A stretch of DNA of 64,000 nt from Sordariomycetes sp. S80-01Y (lineage: Eukaryota; Ascomycota; Sordariomycetes). Shown in pieces: positions 20,889-32,584 of this stretch; within the stretch, counting starts at the first letter, position 1; each line of letters starts with the position of its first letter. Under the pieces are notes generated by a model. It worked only from the letters and a program-made list of their open reading frames with translations, did no database searches and had not been told where the DNA came from. The stretch lies in the NCBI GenBank assembly GCA_037042185.1, contig JAXQJY010000027.1, positions 1,488,001 through 1,552,000 of the forward strand, written 5' to 3'. Both the position numbers and the translations under genes were made by a program.

Positions 20889-22603
20889 ATGGGCTTCATT
20901 GAGTACTCGCTGAACCACAAACCAGAGGTCGCCCTCTACTCGGCCCTCTTCTTCATCTCTTATAAGCTTCTTGTCTGGGGCCAACGCCTCTTCTTCCACC
21001 CGCTCTCCCACATTCCGGGCCCCAAGCTGTGCGCCGCGACGAGCTTCTACGAGTTCTACTGGGATAGCATTCGCCACGGCCGTCTATGGGCGCAGCTCCC
21101 ACGTCTGCACGAGCAATATGGTACGTGGCCCTTCCACCTAGATGATTGAGAACGATGCTTTGCTGACGACAAAGCGAAGGACCGATCATCCGCCTCGCGC
21201 CGAATGAGGTGCACATCTCAGACTCCGCCTTCTTCGACAAACTCTTTGGGTTCAACGACCTGACCAAGAACGCCATGGTGGCGAAGCAGTTCGGCATCTC
21301 CCACGCGCTGTTCGGCACGGAGGATGTGAAGACGTACCATCGGAAAAGAGCTGCTTTTGGAGATGCCTTTTCGCGAAACAAGGCGTTGAAGTTGAAGGGC
21401 ATGATCGACGAACGCATCGACAAGGCATGTGCAAAGATCAAGGAGCAAGAGGAGAAGGGAGAGCTTGTCGACCTGGCGTGAGTAGTCGGGGGAGGATGAT
21501 ATGACGCACAGACTAACGGTGACAAGATTCATCTACAGGGCGATGCCAGCAGAGATCGTGACGCAGTTCCTCTTCGGCGAGGACTATGGATTTCTCGAGG
21601 ATCGACAGACTACCGAGTCGTTGTACGACAAGTCCTTTGACACTATATTTGGATTGACCAACCTGGGTCGGTTCATCCCGTTCTGGATTCCCATGTTGTT
21701 GATTCTGCTGAGGCAGCAGATCAAGAAGCTCGTCGGGTTCACGGAGCCTGGAGCCGCTATGATGGGTTACTTCTTTGTGAGCGAGATGATTCACAGCCAT
21801 TGTGAACCTTGATCTGACCGACATAGTTCGCCCAAGAACTTGTCAAAAAGACGGAGAAGAAGCACCAAGAAGGCATTTCCTCCGACGTCGACCACCCCGT
21901 CATGTTCGACGTCTTCCTCAACCACAAGAGCCTCTATGAGAGCGAGCGAAATCCCCGTGTCCTCGCAGAACATGCCATGACGATCTGGAGCGGCGGCTGG
22001 GACACGGTTGGTTTCTCGCTCACCGTGGGAACCTACGCCGTTCTCCGCAACCAAGAAATTCATGCCCGCCTGCAGAATGAGCTTCTCGAGGCATGGCCGA
22101 ATCCCGAGGTGGTGCCTGATATGGCCGTGTTTGATAACCTCCCGTACCTCAACGCGGTCATCAAAGAGACCTTTCGCCTGGCGCCCGGCGCACTCGCCCG
22201 AACCACCAGGATAAACCCAATCCACCCAACAGACTTCAGGGGCTACACGCTCCCGCCGGGGACACTCATGTCCATGTCCATCCCCATGGTGAGCAACGAC
22301 GCCTCGATCTGGGGCGACGACGCACACGTCTTCCGGCCGGAACGCTTCCTGGCGCCCGGCGCCGAGGATCTGGACCGCCATCTCGCCAGCTTCTCAAAGG
22401 GCACGCGGGTCTGCCCCGGCATCGAACTTGCGTGGGTGGAGTTCCGTCTCATCATTGGCACCATGTTCCGGAGGTTCGAGTTTGAGATTCCCAAGTCGGC
22501 GGGGCTGACGGACGAGGAGGTCTACCCGTACTACGAGTGTTTCACGCCGATGGGGAAGAGCAAGAAGCATCGACTGCCCGTTCTCGCAACATCTCAACAG
22601 TGA
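20889..22603 (+). CDS. Cytochrome P450, trichodiene-oxygenase-like (4 exons)
   Basis: The protein is about 518 residues in exons 20889-21120, 21180-21477, 21527-21776 and 21827-22603; the introns are 59, 49 and 50 nt. An N-terminal membrane anchor (about 12-30) is followed by HPLSHIPGPKLCAATSFYEF and, across the first splice, YGPIIRLAPNEVHIS, the standard opening of the fungal CYP58/CYP65-like clan. The I helix reads SGGWDTV, keeping the Asp-Thr pair as in GGLDTV of P450cam. KETFRLAP carries ExxR, then FRPERF, and the haem loop is FSKGTRVCPG. Members oxidise terpenoid, polyketide or xenobiotic substrates. It follows a co-directional FAD monooxygenase and phosphatase, and its promoter carries the CCTCGG array. 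Confidence 0.92.
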
Positions 22604-25600
22604 GGAGGAAGAAAGCGGCGAAGGCTCCAGGTGCAAGCAGGCGAGGATGGCGGTGTGTGGGATTGCGGTTTCCGTGTGCCTTGCTCTAGAATTCCGGTTG
22701 AAGGAAAACACGTACAATGTCGGTCACTCTGGAGACCATCAACTCCTCCCTTCTGGTGTGTGCTTGCTTCTGTATCAAGACCAGCGCCACACAACCCAAC
22801 CCTCAGTTGCAACATTGAACAAGAGCAGACAAATATCATGGGCCGGGCAGGATATGACGCTCCCGAGGCCATAGGCCCGGCCCGGGCTACCCGCGACCCG
22901 GCGCCGCGGACCTCTTCCACCGCCCCACCACCCACCGGCCGCGACAAGGAGAGAGTCGCACTGCCCCGGGGAGCCAGCAGTCTGGATCCGGGACGTCGCA
23001 GGGGGTTTGGCAGCCACAGGGTGCCGAAGGCGGGCGGGAGGAGCAGGGCGAGCAGGGCAAATTAAGCAAGCAGGGCGGCCTCGGCAAGACGCAGGCTTGA
23101 GGCGGGCTGCAGAGACGAGCAATGGAGAGCAGTGGTTTAGGCCTTTCTATCATGTGAACTATCGGGAGCCACGGTGTCCGTAATATTGATTCATCTATAT
23201 TTGAGTCAGAGGTTAAAGTTGGGCACTTGAAGGCTAGGCGATAGGAGACGCCGGCTGCGATTCAGGTCGGGTTCGACGTGATACCAGTCATCAAAGAAGC
23301 TTAGTTCAGGGACTAGCAGAGTTCTCACCTCTTCAGACCTCCGTCCTAGGCTCCTGCGAGCATGAATCGTAACCCTCTCACCGACTCACCGGTGGACCCC
23401 TGGTCGATCCGAGCTCGCCCCCCCCCCCCTTCCCCTATTATTCCCACGCGGAAACCCACACAGAATGGGACCACGGGAACGGGTATATGCTGTCACAGTG
23501 ACCGCCCACAAGGGCGTGCTGTACGATAGATGCCGTGAATTGGTTTCACGACGTCAGCGCATCGTTCCGGGCGGGGGCTGATTCGCGAGATTACGACGGC
23601 TTTCCCAACGGCGTCGGCATCGAGCCGCCGTTGAAGACCTTGGGTCGCCAAGTCTCATCCAGCGACGAGATCTCAGGAGATTTGCAAACGTGCGTTGGCG
23701 ACTCCCGCGTGGCCTATTCCGCATCAAGCAATCCCCAAGCTCCAGAACGCCCACCCGACGATCGTCCCACTCTCAAATTTCCGCCTTATCGTCTCAGGTT
23801 GCGCCAGCTCGTCTTCAGGCGGTCTCTTTCCCAAAATGCTCAAGAGGCCACGGAAAGACGTCTGCGGCTAGGATGCAGAGAGAGCCAGCGTAGTCCGGGT
23901 CAAGGCGTTGCTTCAGCCCTTCACCGCTCCAGCCCTGACCAATGGGCTGTGGAACCACTGACATGGAGCTGGGTCGAAGGAATGAAACATGGTTCCGAAT
24001 AATGACATATGCGCGAGCGCAGCCTTGATGTTCGCACTTGGTAGGGGGGTCATGGGCAAAAAAAGGGGGCGGTCAGTTGAGCCGTACCCATCCCTGGCTG
24101 TCAAGCTGTCAAGGTCGACCGGAAAGTGTTCTGGAAGCCGTCTCTTGATGAAATCACCGGCGAAGATCACAATAGATCAGATCTCAAGTGCGCGCGCCTT
24201 CAAACAGCAGCTCGCTACGTGATAAGTAATCCAGGCCCTAAATCAGAGATCGGATCTATCACGTCAGAAAAAAGAAAGGTGTTGTTCTCTCACCGGCGGT
24301 AGCGTGCCTTTGGTCGTGCCTGTTAACGAATCATGACATCTTTCACCGTCTTTATGGTTTGATTCCTGAGACGCGTCGCCGTGGCCCGTTATCGCAGCGG
24401 CTGGCGGTCGCACGGCCATGTCAAGGCGGCGACAGCCTGACAGTCGGCCTTAAGAGAAGGGCTGCGTTTTCTGGATTGCCCAGGTCCAACTGTACTTCGC
24501 AAGCCTCGTCGTCTCCCGACACGACGGTGACGGGCTGTTGATGGAGACCGGGTCGGGGAGGGAACCACGCTAGATGGAACATTTCTGTCCACCACTTACA
24601 CGGAGCTGCATCCGCGGTCTCTAGCCTTGGGAAGCAAGCCTACGCTTTTTCGACAATCTTCAATGCGGTTGGGCCTCGCCCGGACCAGCGAAGAAGCCAG
24701 CTTGAAGAAAGCCAAAAGTCAAACCTCCATCCCTGCCGATCAGACCCTTGTCAACGTACTCCCAAGCGGGCGGCCAGCGCTCGCTGGCCCCAACCCGCCA
24801 AAACGGGCGTCAGGCAGGGGGGGCCCCGGAGCGCTCGTGTCACCAACCGGCAGCCGTCCCTGCCCCAGTGGCCCCCAGCCCAGGGGGTCCGTCACCGCCA
24901 GCACAGCGACGGCCAACGGTGTCAAGTTTGAGGCGGCGGTCAACAGGCAGGACAGCTTGACGCTGCAGTATCTCGAAGCTGATTGCTCGACAAGGGCTAG
25001 TATTGACAAACCTGTCGAATTTTTCCCCCTCCCTAGCGTTTGTTTGTGTGCGTGCGCAGGGCAAAAAGGAAGAAGACGGGCGAAAAAAAAAGAACGAGTA
25101 CACGAACTAGGCTGGCCGTGACCTGCTGGGCTGTTGCCGGCGGCGGGGGACGTCCCGTCTGGGTTGCTGCCATCATAGGTTGCTAAGTAATTTCAGGGAC
25201 CTTGTTCCATGGTTCGCTCCTTGACACTTTTTTTTTTGGCCCTCCCCTTCCCTCTGCTGCCACGATTTAAAAAAGATTTCGCGATTCCTCTTTTCTCTCC
25301 CTCTTCACCATCCGATCTCCCAGGCAAAATTTTCTCTGATTCACGTGCTGCCTGCTCTCAAAACCCGAGCCGCGCGCCCACGCTCCGTCCTGCCGTCGAC
25401 TTACACCTGTGCATGATACCACCCACACCGACCGCATCGCCACCAACACACCGCATCCCAAGACACTCACCGAGGTGACCCTTCCAGGACAACACATCCA
25501 CCATCCAGGAGACACGTGAAGGGCAGAAAGACGAGGAACACTTTGCAAAGATGCCTAGAGGTCCCTACGATACGACTGGCGTCGCGAAGCCCACCGCTCC

Positions 25601-26432
25601 GAAGCCGCCGCCCAAATAGTGCAGAGATGCGAGCGTGTTCTCTCCCTTGACGTTCTACGCTATGCGTCAGGTAAACTCCCCTCCCCCTTCCCTCGGCCCT
25701 TTCTACTATAGTAAAGGCGCTAACAGAAAATAAAAGAGAGGAAGAAAAAGAAAACAGCCGAAAAGTTGACCTCACGATGTCGAGCGATGCTTCACCCGTC
25801 GACGACGACGGGCACGATTCCTACGCGCCTCTCCACGCCGGTGCCCCTCGCGCGCTACTAGACTTCCTTTCGATCTTGCCATTTTCCGGATGTTTGGCGT
25901 TTGGGTCCTTAGACGGTTTGGGCGGACGGGACCGCTGGGTTTTTCCCCGAAGAAAAGTAATAATTGCAAAAAGTTAAGAGGATGGCATAGACTGGCAACG
26001 GACTTGATTTTGGGCAATGGCTTTGGGTTGCAACAGACTTACATCGTGCTAATTACGACGTTACGCACAACCAGACACAACTAGACTACCATCATTCACA
26101 TGAGCCCCAAATACACAATAAGACAATTATTACTGGGTCATACATGAGATCAACGAATATGGACGTCGTGGGCGGCAGCGCGACGGAAGCATGTGATAGG
26201 GGGACTAAAAGTGTGTGAATCTGACGTTCGATACACGACCCATGGCAAGCCACTGGAGGGAGGATCAGGGGATGCAGCTTAAGGTGCGTCTAGCTGATCG
26301 GAAGTACCGAACGGGAAATATTTCATTATGCTAAACGTGACATGCTATAACGCCAACTCCATCCAGGTATCCGTCTTCGTAGTCTAGGTGAATATCGTCC
26401 AAACCTCTTCGCAACTTGGGCCGCTTGTGAGT
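22604..26432. other. 3.8-kb region with no convincing large gene
   Basis: Many 60-160-codon ORFs overlap on both strands with no recognisable protein. The region has a 13-nt C run near 23410, a G+C-rich stretch at 22860-23100, and a CT-rich leader-like stretch at 25230-25540 running into a 22-codon ORF (listed separately). No tRNA or transposon is seen. An unrecognised noncoding transcript on the plus strand around 25.2-25.8 kb is possible. Confidence 0.5.
25551..25619 (+). CDS. Candidate 22-residue peptide ORF
   Basis: ATG at 25551 in the context GCAAAGATGC opens a 22-codon ORF beginning MPRGPYDTTGVAKPT and ending in a Pro/Lys tail, with TAG at 25617. It sits at the end of a CT/CA-rich stretch that looks like a fungal 5' leader. 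About 45 bp after the stop a GTAAAC donor-like site is followed by GCTAACAG, hinting at a spliced transcript. I do not recognise the peptide. It may instead be an upstream ORF or chance. Confidence 0.25.
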   Translation: MPRGPYDTTGVAKPTAPKPPPK

Positions 26433-27257
26433 TTAGTCGTGGCGGTAAGAGGGCGGAGGCTGGCTCGGCGAGGCAAAGGAAGCCCTGTGCGGGCTTGGGC
26501 TCCTCGTGGCCAGATCTCCAGACTCCAGGGGTGGAGGCGGCTGGTGAAGCCCGGCAGTCGTGGGCGGGCTGGGCGCCACGTTCGGACCCCTCAGGCTGGG
26601 TGAAGGCTGCGCGCTGGTGACACCGACCGCAGATTGATCGACACCGGCGTAGGCAGAGTACGGATCGTAGATCTGGCTCTTGTAGCCCATGGGCTCAAAC
26701 TTGGCATCATCGCTGGCGGGAGCGTTGCTGGCGTTCCAAGGCCTGGTCTCGGTGACCTGTGGGTTGTTGAGGCGTTGCTGGTCTTCCTGGATCTCTGCGT
26801 AGGAGCCTGTCTTTCCCTTTCCCTTGATGGAGCGGTGCTTGATGGCGTTGTAGATGTAGATGGGGATCCAGAGGAAGAAGGCGTACTTGGTGGCGTTCCA
26901 CAAGACTTGCTTCCATTGAATGGGCGTGCCGCTCTTGGCTGCACGGCGGCGCTCTGTGCGTGTTAGTCTAGATCTCTTGAGACAGGGTTCGTTCTGCTTA
27001 CCCTTCTCGCCAAAGAAGATGAGGCCCGCGATGAAGAAGACGGCCAGCACGATGGCAACGAAGATCAGCGCAACGGCCCAGACGGGTAGATGCGACAGAG
27101 ACCCGCGACCGAGCGAGTTGCGGAAGCGGCCCTTGTGGCGGTACTTGGAGTGGAAGTCCCTGGCCGCAAGGTTGACGCCACGCTTCAGGTGAGCGAGCGT
27201 GACGCCACTGGCGCTCCTGGCGGCCATGTTGACGGGATGGGCCATTGGGGAAGACAT
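26433..27257 (-). CDS. Two-TM fungal membrane protein, unknown function (2 exons)
   Basis: The protein is about 258 residues in exons 27257-27002 and 26953-26433. A 48-nt intron (GTAAGC donor, CTAAC branch point) interrupts what otherwise reads as an open frame, so it could be missed by ORF calling; removing it joins FFGEK to ERRRAAKSG. The basic N-terminus includes HSKYRHKGRFRNSLGRGSL. A strong helix (about 58-82, VWAVALIFVAIVLAVFFIAG) follows, then a basic loop, then a second hydrophobic segment (about 107-122, AFFLWIPIYIYNAI). A Pro/Ser-rich, probably cytoplasmic tail of about 130 residues completes it. No family is recognised. Confidence 0.78.
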   Translation of the reverse strand: MSSPMAHPVNMAARSASGVTLAHLKRGVNLAARDFHSKYRHKGRFRNSLGRGSLSHLPVWAVALIFVAIVLAVFFIAGLIFFGEKGKQNEPCLKRSRLTRTERRRAAKSGTPIQWKQVLWNATKYAFFLWIPIYIYNAIKHRSIKGKGKTGSYAEIQEDQQRLNNPQVTETRPWNASNAPASDDAKFEPMGYKSQIYDPYSAYAGVDQSAVGVTSAQPSPSLRGPNVAPSPPTTAGLHQPPPPLESGDLATRSPSPHRASFASPSQPPPSYRHD

Positions 27258-29353
27258 GTCGTCGATTTGTCAATGTATGGTTAGTGAGTAGGTAGTACAG
27301 AATGAATCGTGGGCAGAGAGCCAAAGAGGAGGGCAGCTTGATGATATACGAAAAAGTCAGCAAGATCACAAAGCGAGACCCTGGCCATACAGGGCTGCAT
27401 CTGCAACGACATGTTCCCGGTCATCAGCACTAGACATCTAAGCATATTCGCCAAGGCAGTGGTATAAGCGCGGACGAGGCGCACTCTCCATGCGTGGGAG
27501 CGATTGGAAGCTCTCAGCCGCAGGGCGGCTGTCAGCAAGTGCTGAGCATTATGCTTGAATCCCAAGGCCGGGGACGAAGATTGCTCAGCCTCGGACCTGG
27601 GGTGGGTGGTGCTATGTTTGGCATGACGGCCAGGGGACCAAGGTTCAATGCGGGCTAGGGCGGGCAAGATCAGGCATTGAGCGCGTGTGGCTGGGATTCA
27701 AGCACGGCGACTGGCTGTGGAATCATGCTAAGGCTCCTTGTTTCGAGGAAATGGCCAGCGATGATGAGGTGAGATTAGGATGCAGCAATTTCGCTGGTGG
27801 TGAGGAGTGGAGGATGGGCGACTCCAGTCAGCTCCTTGCCAGCTTTGGCTTGCTGACCAAACCTGTGCTAAATTAAGACCATCCCAGACCTGCAGCGGGT
27901 GGGGCGACTCACTTGTCTCCCTCTCCCATCTCGACGTCCTCTCAACCTCATCCTCTCGTCGCATTGCGAAACATTACAGCCTCGATGTTGTCGATGTCGA
28001 GTGACACTTGGGTCGTCTCTTGAGACCCAGCATGGCCATCTTCGGACGGAGACGGCCATATCAGATTTCTCTACCGATAACATCGAGGACTGCGCCTCCA
28101 CCGCCAGCTGGGGGGGATGTTGGAAAACGCGACGCGCTCATCCATCAACGGCCTCCTTGAGATCCCTTGACTGTCTCCTTGGGTGTTCAAATTTACGATT
28201 CTCTGTTTGGAGATTCAGCTTGGCAAACGCTTCTTTCCGCCATTCACAAGTGGGAGACATGAAGATGGATCAACAATCCGGGTTTACTGTCCCGTCAAGC
28301 TGAAGGCTAAGTTGCTGTCGGAAAGTCCGTTAGCACACAAAGAGGAAGCCCGCTCACTTTTTGTCACAAGTGTGATCCTATGTGATCTCAAGTGATCTCA
28401 AGGAGAAGGGGTCGCATGGCGTGTAGTGCGCAGATGAGTGCCGGAAGTCCTGCACAATCCCGCTATCAAAATTTACCAACGACTGGCGTATACCGGCGTT
28501 TGAGACCTCGAAAGTATCTCAATAATGACATTACGCGAGAACGATCACACAACTTACAGATGGTCGAATTTAGGAGTTGTGACACAAGGTTGCACACGGG
28601 ATAAGGAGCTCGCTGGCAATCTACCTAGTAAGTGAGTTCCCTAGCCTGGAAGAAAACGGCTTAGCTAACGCTTTTCTAAGGTTACTATCCAACGACTGCC
28701 TGGAGATTATTCCCCTTACGCCGCTTCTCATCCAGTCCGAGCTGGGTTGTAAAGCAGCCCTCTGAATACAGCTGTTTTGGGATGTCTTGGCTTACTGTCC
28801 GCCGAGTTAATGTTCTCGACCGTCGGTCGGAGGCCTGGATGACTCCTCATTCAAATTATCCGATCAGTCGCACCATAAGACTCAAAGGCTGCCGGATAAA
28901 GAGCGCCAACACAAAGGGTTCGGTCAAAATGCCCACGATGTTGCGGTATCGCGGCCCAATACAAGCAGACCGCATAAGCGCGATGCGGCCTCTCTCAGCA
29001 TCTAAGACGATTGGCCCGGCCTCCTCTGGACGAAACCCCGAAAGTGCTCTAGGAGTCTTCGCGACTGCCAGTTTCGCACGCCAGCGAAGCAATGCCCTTC
29101 AAAGAGCCAGTTACGGAAGGGCCAAGTCGCAGAGGGGCTGGGGTTGCTCACCGCCAGACGCGGACTCCACCGGGCCTCCTGAGCGGCCCGGCCACATCAC
29201 GATATTGGTGTGAGGGGTTGTTGACATACAAAAGGACGCTCGTCGCTCCTTTGGAATTTGCTCTTCTCTTCTTTGGTCAAGCGCAGGCTGTGCCTCGGCC
29301 AGCCAAACCACCACCACAATACTATCACACAACAATACAATCTGCCCGTCACG
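27258..29353. other. 2.1-kb divergent intergenic region with a degenerate ORF
   Basis: This lies between the minus-strand two-TM protein and the plus-strand small membrane protein. Apart from the candidate at 28032-28310 I see no gene. One CCTCGG occurs at 27589. Confidence 0.45.
28032..28310 (+). pseudogene. Possible degenerate small protein gene
   Basis: A CT-rich leader-like stretch precedes an ATG at 28032 opening MAIFGRRRPYQISLPITS and a proline-rich segment. The frame meets TGA after 42 codons (28158). The same frame then continues with protein-like sequence (DPLTVSLGVQIYDSLFGD) to a second TGA (28260) and a third stop (28308). It could be a 42-residue protein with chance continuation, or a host gene decayed by stop mutations such as CGA to TGA. 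The family is unknown. Confidence 0.22.
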
Positions 29354-29907
29354 ATGACGGTGCAGGAGCTTCTGGCATGGGGACTGCTCATTTGCCTATT
29401 ACTAGGCATCTGGTTCAGCCCCATCGTCGACGCTGTCGAGCATGTCCTCCTGAGGCTGCTCGCAGTTGATGACATGGGATGCGGCGTTATGGATGCTCTT
29501 TTTGGGCAAGAGGTGAAGAAGAAACAGGTGAGCTCAATTTCAAAGATAGTCATGGGACAACGGCTGACAGTCTGTAGTGTGGTGCTCCTCGCGCCCCTGC
29601 TACCCACGACTCGGAGCGCGTTGCCGCTTCGAATGTCACCGGCAGACTCATCGTTGGTCAGAACGATCATGGTGAACCCTTCACTGGGCAGGTCAACCGA
29701 ACCGTGGCAGACGTCAACGGTCTTTCCGAAGCGCTCTCAACCTTGAGATTAACTGGTAGGTTCCTCTGAACAGTCGAACCCGAACGTGTATTGACAGACC
29801 CAGGACGAAGCTCGTTCTTGAGACTAAACAAGAACGTGGCGAGCTCCAGATGCTCAGGCTTGGAGCCAAGGAAGGACTCGTCTGCTATGATCAACAGACT
29901 TGACTAG
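29354..29907 (+). CDS. Small single-TM protein, unknown function (3 exons)
   Basis: The protein is about 153 residues, assembled from exons 29354-29527, 29578-29755 and 29798-29907; the introns are 50 nt (GTGAGC donor) and 42 nt (GTAGGT donor). Phases agree at both joints. The N-terminus MTVQELLAWGLL begins a membrane helix (about 7-27) followed by DAVEHVLLRLL. Exon 2 starts CGAPRAPATHDSERVAASN and contains one N-V-T sequon; exon 3 gives a basic Ser-rich tail to the stop at 29905. No single reading frame covers it. A CT-containing leader precedes the ATG. I do not recognise a family, and exon 3 is the least certain. Confidence 0.55.
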
Positions 29908-30591
29908 TTTTCTAGTCCGCTCCGTGCGGTATATGTGTGTGGAGGCGAAACGAGGTTCACGCCTCTTAGTAGTCGTCAAACGCATCGCTAGGAGCAACGG
30001 ATATGGATGAAGGATTCACGACATGAACGCTTTGACGAATGACGAGGATGATCTATGACTACTGTTCGTGGGAGGCTATTGGCCTTGGCCGATGGTCTTT
30101 CGCAAGGGAAATTGGATGGTTAGCACAGCTGTCCGTCCTGACATGGACCGGTCAGGCTGTTGCACCGCCACTGGCGCCTGAGGACGCACGCACCACACTG
30201 TTTCATTTGTCTCTAGCAAAAACAAAACCAAACTCAGATAGACCGGCTGGAAATATACTCGGCTTCACGTCTAATTGCTTGCTACCGTCTACGTGGTCTT
30301 TATTGAGCGCGCTCGTTCTCGGAGCTTTTCGATCCGCCCGGATAGACGAGGCGCCGGCCGGGGTGGCCCGCCCTAACGCCCTGAACCCCAGTTTTCCAGG
30401 GGCTGTGACGTGGGATATTTGAAATAGCGTGTCAACTGCGTCGCGCTGGTTAGAGATACGTGGGGATATCAGCAGTCGACATCCAAAACGTCTCTCGTCT
30501 TCGTGCGCTCTTCCCCTTTGAGGCTCTCTTCTCTGCTTAACTCCATCTCAACTGCTCATTGCCACGGGCGCTGTTCGCGACAGACGACAAC
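29908..30591. promoter_or_regulatory. Intergenic and promoter of MFS exporter
   Basis: This 684-bp spacer lies between co-directional genes. A pyrimidine-rich leader at about 30490-30560 precedes the ATG. No ORF is credible. Confidence 0.4.
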
Positions 30592-31976
30592 ATGGCCGCC
30601 GTCGACCCCGCCACGCGCAAAAAGGTCCTGCGCATCATCTTCGTCTCGCTGCTCCTGGACCTCGTCTCCTTCACCTTCATCCTCCCGCTCTTCCCGAAGC
30701 TGCTCGAATTCTACCGTGATCGCGAAGCCCCCGCCTTCTCCGAGGCGCCCAAGGCGACGCTGCTGTCATGGATACTGGATGGGCTCAACCGCTACAAGGA
30801 GGCGTTCGCGAGGCCCATTGAGGCGCGTTATGACATCGTGCTGCTGGGTGGTGCTATGGGCAGTCTGTTCTCGTGAGCTGCGCACTTCATGGGTGGTAAA
30901 CTCCTTGACTAACAGGGTGTAGTCTGCTTCAAGCAATTGCGAGCCCACTGATCGGCGCGCTGTCTGATCGCTACGGCCGCCGAAAAGCACTGCTCGTCAG
31001 CATGTGCGGCAACATCCTCTCCGTCCTTCTCTGGGTATGCGCCGTCGACTTCCGCACCTTCATCGCCTCCCGTATCGTCGGCGGTCTCTCCGAAGGAAAC
31101 GTACAGCTCGCGACGGCGATGGCGACCGACATATCGGACTCGAACTCCCGCGGGAGCACCATGGCCATCATTGGCGCGTGCTTCTCCATCGCCTTCACTT
31201 TTGGCCCCGGTCTGGGTGCTTGGTTGAGCACGATATCCAGCGTGCGGGAGAACCCCTTTGCCACGGCCGCGGGTGTCAGTTTGGGCTTGATTGTTCTGGA
31301 GACCGTGTATTTGTGGGCTTGCCTACCGGAGACGCTGCCTGCGCTGACCGGAAAGAGTGGCAATAAGGAGGAGAAGAAGACTGTCAAGAAGGTCGAGAGG
31401 ACAAACTCGCACTTCCTGCTCAACGCTGTGCACTTCGTATTTCTGCTGTTCTTCTCGGGTATGGAAAGCTCCTTGAGTTTCATGACCTATGAGCTGTTTG
31501 CTTTTGGATCCCTGAAGAATGGACGACTCTTGGGATTCGTCGGGCTAGTTGCCTCGATACTGCAAGGTGGTGTGACGAGGCGCCTACCGGCTCTGGTATC
31601 CGTTCGCACAGGTGTGATTTCATGTCTCGTTGCCTTTATTCTCCTCGGCCGCGTCTCAACCATTGGCGGGCTCTACGCCGCCGCGACGTGCTTGGCCATC
31701 ACCTCCGCCACAGTGGTCACTGGTCTGAACACCCTGAGCAGCTTCGAGGCCAGCGAGGACGAGCGCGGCGGTAAGCTAGGTATTCTGCGAAGCTGGGGCC
31801 AGCTCGGCAGAGGCCTGGGCCCGATCCTGTTCACTAGCGTGTACTGGTGGGCTGGGAGAGAAGTTGCCTATACTGTTGGTGCGACCGGCATGGCCGTTGT
31901 TGCGGCAGCTGTGTTCACAGGGTTGAAGACTCCGAAGGGGGCCGAGGGTCCGAAGAGCGCGAAGAAGCTGTCGTGA
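30592..31976 (+). CDS. MFS transporter, MFSD10/TETRAN-like (2 exons)
   Basis: The protein is about 444 residues in exons 30592-30872 and 30923-31976 with a 50-nt intron. About twelve membrane helices are predicted. The first, LLLDLVSFTFILPLFPKLLE, is followed by a long loop to about residue 80. The MFS signature between helices 2 and 3 reads ASPLIGALSDRYGRRKALL, the DHA1 drug:H+ antiporter form, and GGLSEGNVQLATAMATDI marks helix 4. The order fits the MFSD10/TETRAN and bacterial TetA-like branch, which exports organic anions or drugs; the substrate is not determinable. Some fungal members localise to internal membranes. Confidence 0.88.
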
Positions 31977-32503
31977 GGATGGTGTGACAGGGGTTCGATA
32001 TGAGTGTATATAAGCAGCTGTTGGCACAGTCGATGAAATGCGAGGCTGCTCTTGAGACATAAATGCGACGCTATTATAACGATTTCGTCTACTAGTTAGG
32101 TGGTGAATCGGCATGCAGTCGACTAGGTACTTTTTTCGACTTGGATCAACAAGGAAATTGTTGATCTAGTGTGAAAGTAAAAAGGATGGTCTGGTTTTCC
32201 ACACGAACCTGTCAGCACAAGTCTCCGAAACAATGAACTCAACGGTTCCAGGAACAAATTTGAGAAACAAGAAGGCTTACTTGCCACTAAGATTATGCTA
32301 GGTACAAGGCAGCGGCTTCGCAAGACCATCCAACGATGTCATTCTTCACAGCACCTATCGATGTTCATGTTCAGGGTAGGGCGGCAATCTACGTGTTCAT
32401 CTACCCTGTCAACCCACTAGCTTGGTTGAAAATGCCGACGAGCTACAAGAGTGTTTCAACAATACTCCTGGTGAGCGTCGGAGCTGCAAAAAGCAAAAAG
32501 AAT
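31977..32503. other. Intergenic between MFS gene and tRNA-Gly
   Basis: This 527-bp spacer shows no ORF or repeat of note. Confidence 0.4.
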
Positions 32504-32584
32504 GCGTGATCTGGGAATCGAACCCAGGGCTCCCCGACGTTGCTCGGATGGCAACGGAGAATTTTACCACTAAACCAATCACGC
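32504..32584 (-). tRNA. tRNA-Gly(GCC) with 11-nt intron
   Basis: On the minus strand the acceptor arms GCGTGAT and ATCACGC pair fully. The D arm (GGTTTAGTGGTA) matches eukaryotic glycine tRNAs. The T arm is CTGGG-TTCGATT-CCCAG. The anticodon stem CTCCG/CGGGG (one G-U pair) closes a loop TTGCCA...T with anticodon GCC. An 11-nt insertion after position 37 is the canonical place for a nuclear tRNA intron. The total is 81 nt, giving a 70-nt mature tRNA. It stands alone between two protein genes. Confidence 0.93.

Noticed and set aside
22631-23065. 144-codon ORF after the second P450
   Set aside because: It follows a G+C-rich 3' region and low-complexity Arg/Gly/Ala coding, with no good start and no family.
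23408-23421. Run of Cs as an origin or terminal feature
   Set aside because: Single homopolymer runs also occur near 53338 and elsewhere; no telomere-like or origin-like context.
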